From Arthrobacter sp. H16F315 (GTDB taxonomy: Bacteria > Actinomycetota > Actinomycetes > Actinomycetales > Micrococcaceae), in NCBI RefSeq assembly GCF_024124825.1, contig NZ_JAMXSS010000002.1, positions 3,410,001 to 3,474,000 on the forward strand: a stretch of DNA of 64,000 bases. The letters run 5' to 3'. Positions 57,392-64,000 of this stretch are shown in pieces. Numbering within the stretch: position 1 is the stretch's first letter; each line of letters opens with the position of its first letter. The notes below the pieces were generated by a model. The model was not told the DNA's origin. It saw nothing but the letters and a program-made list of their open reading frames with translations, and did not search any database. The position numbers and the translations under genes are program-made.

Positions 57392-58858
57392 GTGAACCCC
57401 GTCGTTGGCATCGCGGCCTTTGCCGCCGTCTCGCTGGCCACAGCCGCCATCGGCTTCTATGGGCTGCGGATCTCGCGCACCACCGGGGATTTTTATGTGG
57501 CCTCCCGTACTGTCCGGCCCTGGTGGAACGCCTCGGCGATCGGCGGTGAATATCTTTCGGCGGCGAGCTTCCTCGGCGTCGCCGGACTCATCCTGCTCTC
57601 CGGCACGGACGCGCTGTGGTTCCCGGTGGGGTACACGGCCGGATACCTGATGTTGCTCCTTTTTGTCGCCGGCCCGCTTCGTCGCTCCGGTGCGTACACC
57701 ATTCCCGATTTCACCGAAGCGCGGCTCGACTCCCGGGTGGTCCGCAGCGTCACGAGCGTCGTCGTTGTGGTGGTCGGCTGGCTGTACATCGTTCCGCAAC
57801 TCCACGGCGCGGCGCTGGCCATCCGAATTACCACCGGGCTGCCCTCTTGGGTAGGGATGGTGGCGGTGGTCGCCGTCGTCTGCGTCACCGTGGTGTCCGG
57901 TGGAATGCGGTCCATTACCTTTGTCCAGGCGTTCCAGTACTGGCTGAAACTGACGGCACTGGCAGTGCCCATTCTCTTTGTCTTTTTTGTGCTGGCGGAC
58001 TCCGGGACACCGGCTGTGGCCCCGGCACCCGCGAACCCGACGGGCGCGGCGCCGGCGGGGCTTTACCAGAACGTCTCGCTGCTGGTCGCGCTGCTGTTCG
58101 GGACCCTCGGGCTGCCCCACGTACTGGTGCGCTTTTATACCAACCCCGACGGGCAGTCGGCCCGCCGCACCACCCTGATAGTGCTGGGTTTGCTGTCGGT
58201 CTTCTACCTCTTCCCGACGGCGTACGGGCTGATCGGCCGGATGTTCGCGCCGGAGTTGGCGCAGAGCGGCCAGGCCGATGCCCTGGTGCTGCTGCTTCCC
58301 CGGGAGCTTGTGGGCGGCATGGCCGGTGATCTGTTGTCCGCCCTTGTGGTGGCCGGGGCTTTTGCCGCGTTCCTGTCCACGACCTCCGGACTGGTGGTTT
58401 CGCTCGCAGGCGTGATCAGCCAGGACCTCTTCGGCGGCAGTGTCAAAGGCTTCCGGCGGGCGGCAGTGCTGTCGGCAGTGGTCCCGCTGGGAATCGCGTC
58501 GATGACGGGTTCCCTTGCCCTTGCCGGCAGCGTAGGGCTGGTTTTTGCCTTCACCGCATCCACACTGTGCCCGGTACTTCTGCTGGGCATTTGGTGGCGC
58601 GGGCTGACCGACGCCGGGGCGATCGCCGGTATGACCGCAGGGTCAGTGTTGTGCGGCGGGGCGATGGTGGCGGGGTCCGTGCTGGGCGCCCGGGGTACCC
58701 CCGATTGGCTGGCGCAGCCGGCGGCCTGGACGGTGCCGGCCGCGTTTGCCGTGATAATCATGGTTTCCCGGGCCACCCGGAACAGAGTGCCGCGGACCGT
58801 CACCCGGCTTATGACGCGCCTGCACACCCCTGAGCGGCCGCTGGTCACGGAGCGCTGA
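57392..58858 (+). CDS. Second sodium:solute symporter
   Basis: The 488-residue permease is a paralogue of the upstream symporter: ASAIGGEYLSAASFLGVAGL near residue 50, GGMRSITFVQAFQYWLKL, LPHVLVRFYTNPDGQSARRT and AAFLSTTSGLVVSLAGVISQ. It is shorter at the C-terminus. GTG at 57392 was chosen, 8 bp after the small membrane protein gene. Co-transcription with the LytS/LytTR pair suggests that the pair controls or senses through this transporter. Confidence 0.88.
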   Translation: MNPVVGIAAFAAVSLATAAIGFYGLRISRTTGDFYVASRTVRPWWNASAIGGEYLSAASFLGVAGLILLSGTDALWFPVGYTAGYLMLLLFVAGPLRRSGAYTIPDFTEARLDSRVVRSVTSVVVVVVGWLYIVPQLHGAALAIRITTGLPSWVGMVAVVAVVCVTVVSGGMRSITFVQAFQYWLKLTALAVPILFVFFVLADSGTPAVAPAPANPTGAAPAGLYQNVSLLVALLFGTLGLPHVLVRFYTNPDGQSARRTTLIVLGLLSVFYLFPTAYGLIGRMFAPELAQSGQADALVLLLPRELVGGMAGDLLSALVVAGAFAAFLSTTSGLVVSLAGVISQDLFGGSVKGFRRAAVLSAVVPLGIASMTGSLALAGSVGLVFAFTASTLCPVLLLGIWWRGLTDAGAIAGMTAGSVLCGGAMVAGSVLGARGTPDWLAQPAAWTVPAAFAVIIMVSRATRNRVPRTVTRLMTRLHTPERPLVTER

Positions 58859-58864
58859 AAACGC

Positions 58865-59443
58865 TCAGTCGATTGCGGCCATTAGCTCTACGGCCCGGTC
58901 CAGGAAAGCGTCCACTTGGTTTTCCTCGTAGCCATCCTTGCCGACGGCGGGGCGGAAGACAGCTCGGCGGACATTGTCCACGCTCAGCGGCTTGTCTTTT
59001 TCCAGGTAGCCGATCAGCGCGTGGCACAGGTCATCCACGTCGCTGGTGTTGTAGCTGCGGGCTTTGACCTTCGCCGGGCGCCGGAAGCGCTGGCCGTCGG
59101 GGCGGTGCAGCCGGCCACGGAGCATTCCGGCGAGCCGGCCGATCTCGCGGAGCCAGGCGTCCTCGCCACGTTCGAGGACAAGCTCATCGCGTTCCCGCAC
59201 GGCGAGGGCGTCCTCAAGCCGGTCCAGGGCCGCGTCCACGGCTGCTGCAGCATAGCCGGCCTTAACGGGGTCAAAGGAGACGGCACGGACATCGGCGCTC
59301 TTGACCGGCCGCCCGGCGGACCGGGGAGATTCGAAGGAAACCCGGGCGCGCTGCATAAACTGGTCCACCTGCTTGGCGTTGTAGCCGTACTGGTTCCGCT
59401 CCACGCGGTCAAAAGAAGCAGGAATCTGCCGTTGAATGTCCAC
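58865..59443 (-). CDS. DivIVA-motif repeat protein
   Basis: The 192-residue protein carries four copies of a DivIVA-like motif (Tyr/Phe-x-x-x-x-Val-Asp-x-x-x): RNQYGYNAKQVDQFMQRA, KAGYAAAAVDAALDRL, ARSYNTSDVDDLCHAL and KDGYEENQVDAFLDRAVEL. Such proteins lack the long coiled coil of true DivIVA/Wag31 and their role is unknown. GTG at 59443. It follows cdsA across a hairpin. Confidence 0.7.
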   Translation of the reverse strand: MDIQRQIPASFDRVERNQYGYNAKQVDQFMQRARVSFESPRSAGRPVKSADVRAVSFDPVKAGYAAAAVDAALDRLEDALAVRERDELVLERGEDAWLREIGRLAGMLRGRLHRPDGQRFRRPAKVKARSYNTSDVDDLCHALIGYLEKDKPLSVDNVRRAVFRPAVGKDGYEENQVDAFLDRAVELMAAID

Positions 59444-59482
59444 TGTAACTGTTGTTCCTTCAATGCCGTTCGGCTGGTTTGC

Positions 59483-59504
59483 CCGGCCCCATTCTAGGGG
59501 CCGG
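59483..59504. terminator. Hairpin after cdsA
   Basis: CCGGCCCC, a 6-base loop and GGGGCCGG form a perfect 8-bp stem between cdsA and the DivIVA-motif gene. It probably ends the frr-cdsA transcript. Confidence 0.55.
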
Positions 59505-59524
59505 AGGGTGGAAGATTGACAGCC

Positions 59525-60444
59525 TCACGCGCCGGCAAAGAGTGAGTAAAGGATAAACGCCGCCGGGGAAGCGAAGACGATCGAGTCCAGCCGGTCCATG
59601 ACCCCGCCGTGCCCGGGCAGGATACTGCTCATGTCCTTGATCCCCAGTTCGCGTTTGACCATGGACTCGGAGAGGTCCCCGGCTGTTGCTGCGGCCACCA
59701 TGCCCGCAGCCAGCGCCGCACCGAACCACCAGGGCTCGTCCAGCACGTAGACGGCGGCGAGCACCCCCACAAGCGTGGCACCGGCGATGGACCCGGCGAA
59801 GCCCTCCCAGCTCTTTTTGGGACTGATTTTCGGTGCCATCGGGTGCTTGCCGATCGAAGCGCCGACGAGGTATCCGAAGGTGTCATTCGCGACCACCAGC
59901 AACAGCAGGGTGGCAATCTGCCAGGCGCCGGGGGGAATGAGGCCGTCCGGCCAGAGCCCCACCGGCGTTTCGCCCGCCACGGTATGCAGCGGCAACACGG
60001 CGAAGCTGATCATAAACGGGATCCAGGCCAGGGTGAAGACTCCGGCAAAGATGCTCCGCGCGGAACCGGCGGCACCGTCCAGGGACCGCCACAACAGCGC
60101 CGCTACGCTGCTGAGCATCATGGCGAACAGGAGGCTCTCGACGCCGCCAAAGTAGGAGGATACGGGCATCGCCGCGGTGCCGATCATCACCGGGACGATC
60201 GGCACCCTGGTGCCCGAGGCTTCCAGCGCCCGAAAGACTTCCCAGACGCCGAAAACGCCAAAGGCCGTGACGATCAGGACAAAACCCAGCGGCAGGAACA
60301 GCAGCCCGCCCAGGACAAAAAAGAGCATCCCAAGACCCACCACAATCGCGGCGGGTAGATTCCTGCCGGCTTTCGGCGTCGGGTTTGTCCGCTGCTTCCG
60401 CCGAACCCGGATATCAGCTCCGGGTTCCCCTGTTCCTGCGTCAT
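59525..60444 (-). CDS. cdsA: Phosphatidate cytidylyltransferase (single frameshift near start)
   Basis: This multi-span enzyme makes CDP-diacylglycerol, the precursor of anionic phospholipids. The CTP-transferase signature is seen as GDLSESMVKRELGIKDMSS followed by LPGHGGVMDRLDS. The body's frame has no good start. ATG at 60444 overlaps the frr stop as TAATG in another frame. Restoring one base at the C4 run (60427-60430) links it as MTQEQGEPGADIRVRRKQRT. Alternatively, translation starts at 60487 inside frr, which is unlikely. Confidence 0.9.
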
Positions 60445-61001
60445 TAGACCTCGAGCAGCTCGGCTTCCTTGCGCTTGAGCAGATCATCGATACCGTCGAC
60501 GTGGGCCTTGGTCATGGCGTCGAGTTCTTTTTCGCCGCGGTTGCCCTCGTCCTCGCCGGCTTCGCCGTCCTTGACCAGCTTGTCCAGCGTTTCCTTGGCT
60601 TTGCGGCGGATGTTGCGGATGGACACCTTGGCATCCTCACCCTTGGTCTTGACGATCTTGACGTATTCCTTGCGGCGTTCCTGGGTGAGATCGGGGATGG
60701 TGATCCGGATGACGCTGCCGTCATTGGAGGGATTGGCGCCCACCTCGGAGTCGCTGAGGGCACGCTCGATCTCGCGCAGTGCGCTCTTGTCGAACGGCGT
60801 GATCAGGATGGTGCGGGCATCCGGGATGGCAAAGGACGCCAGCTGCTGCAACGGCGTAGGCGAACCGTAGTAGTCCACCAGGACTTTGTTGTAGAGGCCC
60901 GGGTTGGCGCGGCCAGTGCGGATCGAGGCGAAGTCTTCCTTGGCTACCTCAATCGCCTTGTCCATCTTTTCCCCGGCTTCGAGCAAGGTTTCTTCGATCA
61001 C
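60444..61001 (-). CDS. frr: Ribosome recycling factor
   Basis: RRF splits post-termination ribosomes with EF-G. The 185 residues begin with GTG: IEETLLEAGEKMDKAIEVAK, followed by FASIRTGRANPGLYNKVLVD and YGSPTPLQQLASFAIPDART, all conserved. GTG follows GAGGAGAG. It lies between pyrH and cdsA, as usual. Confidence 0.98.
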   Translation of the reverse strand: MIEETLLEAGEKMDKAIEVAKEDFASIRTGRANPGLYNKVLVDYYGSPTPLQQLASFAIPDARTILITPFDKSALREIERALSDSEVGANPSNDGSVIRITIPDLTQERRKEYVKIVKTKGEDAKVSIRNIRRKAKETLDKLVKDGEAGEDEGNRGEKELDAMTKAHVDGIDDLLKRKEAELLEV

Positions 61002-61111
61002 GATCTCTCCTCAGAAATTGGTACACCCGCCACTGGCGGGGTGCTGTTGTGTTCCGACTACTTCCCCGCACTGCGGGGGGCGGAACTGTCCTCGAAACAT
61101 CCTAGCCGTTG

Positions 61112-61849
61112 CTAGGGACTGACGACGGTGCCCAGGTCCTCGCCCAGAATGGCGCGGGTGACGTTGCCATCACCTTCCATCCCGAACACCACCATGGTGA
61201 GGTTGTTATCCTTGCACATGGTCATGGCCGTCTGGTCCATCACACGGATGTCCCGGCGGAGGGCTTCGTCGTAGCTGAGGTGGTGCAGCTTCTCGGCCGT
61301 GGGGTCTTTCTTCGGGTCCGCCGTGTAGACGCCGTCGACGCCGCTTTTGGCCATCAGGACGACGTCGGCGTGGACCTCCAGGGCGCGCTGGGCGGCCACT
61401 GTGTCGGTGGAGAAGTACGGCAGGCCCGCACCGGCGCCGAAGATGACAACACGGCCCTTTTCCATGTGGCGGATGGCGCGGCGCGGAATGTACGCCTCAG
61501 CGACCTGGCCCATGGTGATGGCGCTTTGGACCCGGGTTTCGACGCCGGCCTGCTCCAGGAAGTCCTGGAGGGCCAGGCAGTTCATCACCGTGCCAAGCAT
61601 GCCCATATAGTCGGCCCGGGACCTGTCCATGCCGCTCTGCGAGAGTTCGGCTCCGCGGAAAAAGTTTCCGCCACCGACGACGATGGCAACCTCGACGTCG
61701 GGCACTGCCGCGGCGATCTGCTTGGCCACGCCGCGGACGGTATCCGGGTCAACGCCGAGCTTGCCGCCCCCGAAGACCTCGCCGGAGAGCTTCAACAGGA
61801 CACGGCGCCTGCTCTTCTTTGGCTGGGCTGAAGTGGTGACGGTTTCCAT
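61112..61849 (-). CDS. pyrH: UMP kinase
   Basis: PyrH phosphorylates UMP to UDP and is allosterically regulated. The 245-residue protein shows [40 protein letters not shown] and the late [20 protein letters not shown]. It precedes frr after a 110-bp gap. Confidence 0.97.
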   Translation of the reverse strand: METVTTSAQPKKSRRRVLLKLSGEVFGGGKLGVDPDTVRGVAKQIAAAVPDVEVAIVVGGGNFFRGAELSQSGMDRSRADYMGMLGTVMNCLALQDFLEQAGVETRVQSAITMGQVAEAYIPRRAIRHMEKGRVVIFGAGAGLPYFSTDTVAAQRALEVHADVVLMAKSGVDGVYTADPKKDPTAEKLHHLSYDEALRRDIRVMDQTAMTMCKDNNLTMVVFGMEGDGNVTRAILGEDLGTVVSP

Positions 61850-61981
61850 GGTGCCTTCCCGTTGGTGAGCTCTGAGCTAGGTTATCGTGCCCGGGGCCAA
61901 AGGCGTGACTCGCCCCGGGCCAGGATTCGCCCGGGGGTCACCAGGGCGCGTGCAGGGTGCATAACACTGGGCCTGCATACA

Positions 61982-62013
61982 AAAGGGGTGGCCACTGCGG
62001 TGGCCACCCCTTT
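61982..62013 (-). terminator. Terminator of rpsB-tsf
   Basis: A perfect 14-bp stem (AAAGGGGTGGCCAC and complement) with a 4-base loop sits 32 bp past the tsf stop. On the minus strand the arm ends in TTTT. Confidence 0.85.
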
Positions 62014-62045
62014 GCGTGTCTGACGAGGGTCAGACGGGTGTCTGG

Positions 62046-62882
62046 CTAGGAACCGACGCGGAAGCGCGTGAACGCGGTGCCCTTGACGCCGGCCTCGGTG
62101 AGGACCTGCGCAACAGACTTCTTGGCGTCTTTGGCGAACGACTGGTCAAGGAGGACCTCGCCCTTGTAGAAACCGGTAACCCGGCCTTCCACAATCTTGG
62201 TCATTGCTGCCTCGGGCTTGCCTTCAGCCTTGGCCGTCTCTTCGGCGATGCGCCGCTCCGACTCAACGAGCTCGGCCGGCACATCCTCGCGGGAAAGGTA
62301 GTTCGGGGACATCGCGGCGATGTGAACGGCGACGTCGTGGGCTGCGGTGTCTGCCGTCTCGCCTTCGCCGTCAACTGCGAACAGGACGCCGACCTGGGCC
62401 GGGAGATCCTTGGAGGTCTTGTGCAGGTAAGCGTCGACCGTGGCACCCTCAACGCGGGAAATCCGGCGGACAATAACCTTCTCGCCCAGCACGGCGCCCT
62501 CTTCGATAACAACCTCGGAGAGCGGCTTGCCGTCAACTTCGGTGGCCAGCAGGGTCTCGAGGTCGGCGGCGCCGGACTCGACTGCAACGGCCAGAACCTT
62601 ATCGGCCAGCTGGATGAACTTGTCAGCCTTCGCGACGAAGTCCGTCTCGCAGTTGACTTCAATCATTACGCCGACGCCGCCGTCGACCTTGGCAGCAACC
62701 AAGCCCTCAGCGGTGGAACGGCCTTCGCGCTTGGTAGCGCCCTTGAGGCCCTTGATGCGGATGATTTCGATTGCCTTCTCGGCATCGCCGTTGGCCTCGT
62801 CAAGAGCTTTCTTGACATCCATCATGCCGGCGCCAGTGCGCTCGCGCAGAGCCTTGATATCAGCGGCAGTGTAGTTCGCCAT
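62046..62882 (-). CDS. tsf: Elongation factor Ts
   Basis: EF-Ts exchanges GDP for GTP on EF-Tu. The 278 residues begin ANYTAADIKALRERTGAGMM, with VKKALDEANGDAEKAIEIIR and VMIEVNCETDFVAKADKF, then the C-terminal coiled-coil core. ATG at 62882. It follows rpsB across a gap with a hairpin. Confidence 0.98.
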   Translation of the reverse strand: MANYTAADIKALRERTGAGMMDVKKALDEANGDAEKAIEIIRIKGLKGATKREGRSTAEGLVAAKVDGGVGVMIEVNCETDFVAKADKFIQLADKVLAVAVESGAADLETLLATEVDGKPLSEVVIEEGAVLGEKVIVRRISRVEGATVDAYLHKTSKDLPAQVGVLFAVDGEGETADTAAHDVAVHIAAMSPNYLSREDVPAELVESERRIAEETAKAEGKPEAAMTKIVEGRVTGFYKGEVLLDQSFAKDAKKSVAQVLTEAGVKGTAFTRFRVGS

Positions 62883-62923
62883 GTGAACCCCTCTGTCTAG
62901 AAATTATGGGTGGTGTACGGACC

Positions 62924-62962
62924 GACAGGACGGCAGCTCACCAGGTGAGCCGCCATCCTGTC
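62924..62962. promoter_or_regulatory. Long hairpin between rpsB and tsf
   Basis: Arms of 19 bases (62924-62942 and 62944-62962) pair with two mismatches that become wobble pairs in RNA on one strand. It lies between the genes and has no T-run, so it may be an attenuator, a processing site or an mRNA stabiliser. Partial termination between rpsB and tsf is known in other bacteria. Confidence 0.6.
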
Positions 62963-63015
62963 AGTTCCCCTGCGCTGCGGAGAGCGGGCGGGGAGATCCG
63001 AATTTATTTGTCTGA

Positions 63016-63948
63016 CTACTTGGTTTCGTCGGCCGCAGCAGCTTCGGCAGCCGGTGCCTCTTCAGCAGCAGCAGCGTCGGCAACCGGCGCCTCTTCAGCA
63101 GCAGCAGCTTCGGCAACCGGTGCGGCTTCAGCAGCAGCTTCGGCAACCGGTGCGGCTTCAGCAGCAGCAGCAGCTTCGGCCTTGTTGCCTTCGAGGAGCT
63201 CGCGCTCCCACTCGGCCAGCGGCTCTTCGGGAGCTTCCGTGGTGCCGGTGGCGCGCTGGTTGCGGGCGATGAGGCCTTCAGCAACGGCGTCGGCAACAAC
63301 GCGGGTCAGCAGGTTGACGGAGCGGATGGCGTCGTCGTTGCCCGGGATCGGGAAGTCGACTTCGTCGGGATCGCAGTTGGTGTCCAGGATGGCCACCACC
63401 GGGATGTTCAGCTTCTTGGCTTCGTCGACAGCAAGGTGTTCTTTCTTGGTGTCAACGATCCACAGCGCGGACGGCGCCTTGGTCAGGTTGCGGATACCAC
63501 CGAGGTTGGTTTCCAGCTTGGTCAGTTCGCGGCGAAGGAGCAGCAGTTCCTTCTTGGTGTACGCCGAACCGGCGACGTCGTCGAAGTCAATCTCTTCGAG
63601 TTCCTTCATGCGCTGGATGCGCTTGGAGACCGTCTGGAAGTTGGTCAGCATACCGCCAAGCCAACGCTGGTTGACGTAGGGCTGGCCCACGCGGGTGGCC
63701 TGCTCGGCGATGGATTCCTGCGCCTGCTTCTTGGTGCCAACGAAAAGAACGGTGCCGCCGTGTGCAACGGTGGCCTTCACGAACTCAAAGGCACGGTCGA
63801 TGTAGGACAGCGACTGCTGCAGGTCAATGATGTAGATGCCGTTGCGCTCCGTGAAGATGAAACGCTTCATCTTCGGGTTCCAACGGCGGGTCTGGTGTCC
63901 AAAGTGGACGCCGCTGTCAAGCAGCTGGCGCATAGTTACGACGGGCAT
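63016..63948 (-). CDS. rpsB: 30S ribosomal protein S2
   Basis: S2 binds the back of the 30S subunit. The 310 residues begin [20 protein letters not shown], with [20 protein letters not shown] and [22 protein letters not shown] [15 protein letters not shown]. The last 55 residues are an Ala/Glu/Pro-rich repeat tail ([18 protein letters not shown]...), encoded by imperfect 9-15 bp repeats at 63040-63180. ATG follows AAGGAG. The leader to 64000 is only partly in the window. Confidence 0.98.
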   Translation of the reverse strand: MPVVTMRQLLDSGVHFGHQTRRWNPKMKRFIFTERNGIYIIDLQQSLSYIDRAFEFVKATVAHGGTVLFVGTKKQAQESIAEQATRVGQPYVNQRWLGGMLTNFQTVSKRIQRMKELEEIDFDDVAGSAYTKKELLLLRRELTKLETNLGGIRNLTKAPSALWIVDTKKEHLAVDEAKKLNIPVVAILDTNCDPDEVDFPIPGNDDAIRSVNLLTRVVADAVAEGLIARNQRATGTTEAPEEPLAEWERELLEGNKAEAAAAAEAAPVAEAAAEAAPVAEAAAAEEAPVADAAAAEEAPAAEAAAADETK

Positions 63949-64000
63949 GCCGGCGCTCCTTCCGGCAGGTCATTCATGAGAGAGCCCATGGGATCTCTTA

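Overview
The window looks like chromosome of a high-GC actinobacterium of the Micrococcaceae, most like Arthrobacter or Pseudarthrobacter. The reasons are the strong G/C third-position bias, many GTG starts, the actinobacterial gene order around pnp-rpsO-ribF-truB-rbfA-infB-ylxR-nusA-rimP-DUF4439-proS-ispG-rip-dxr-cdsA-frr-pyrH-tsf-rpsB, and a DUF222/HNH protein. No rRNA, tRNA, CRISPR array, insertion sequence or prophage was seen. The taxon is an inference from family resemblance, not a search.

Layout. 1-420 is non-coding, with a 17-bp tandem repeat and a hairpin. 420-8150 holds an M16 peptidase, pnp, rpsO, a kynurenine pair (kynA-kynU) and ribF. 8150-14400 is an accessory stretch: gene remnants, an acetyltransferase fused to a P-loop kinase, a DUF222/HNH protein, a NUDIX hydrolase and small membrane proteins. 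14400-23700 is the translation and transcription block (truB, rbfA, infB, ylxR, nusA, rimP), with an aminotransferase, a thioredoxin and a tiny membrane protein between. 23700-37900 continues with DUF4439, a VIT-type transporter, an antibiotic-kinase-like protein, a PLP decarboxylase, TauE/SafE, proS, a GNAT protein, ispG, a SatD-like regulator with a membrane partner, the site-2 protease and dxr. 38000-46900 is a leucine-catabolism operon with a divergent TetR regulator. 46900-48430 is an odd islet: an orphan Xre/MbcA/ParS-like protein with a coupled small ORF, and a FlgN-like helical protein. 48430-52700 is the branched-chain 2-oxoacid dehydrogenase operon (bkdABC) with a divergent Lrp regulator. 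52800-58860 has two sodium:solute symporters with small membrane partners on either side of a LytS/LytTR two-component system. 58860-64000 carries a DivIVA-motif protein and cdsA-frr-pyrH-tsf-rpsB.

Function. bkdABC makes acyl-CoA from branched 2-oxoacids. The acyl-CoA dehydrogenase, biotin-dependent carboxylase, MaoC hydratase, CitE-like lyase and CoA-transferase can then take leucine carbon to acetyl-CoA and acetoacetate. The gene set matches the Mycobacterium tuberculosis bkd-citE-maoC-fadE19-accA1-accD1-sco region. TGTGA-N6-TCACA (Crp/GlxR-like) sites lie upstream of both bkd and the first symporter pair, which suggests shared carbon control.

Two cross-cutting observations matter. First, thirteen otherwise sound genes, including the normally essential or important dxr, rip, cdsA and rimP, are split by single-base frameshifts, nearly all at homopolymers and mostly one extra base. 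This points to sequence errors rather than gene decay, and the genes are annotated here as whole. Second, at least ten genes have a TANNNT box ending 6-8 bases before the start codon, most of them without a clear ribosome binding site. This is the signature of leaderless transcription.
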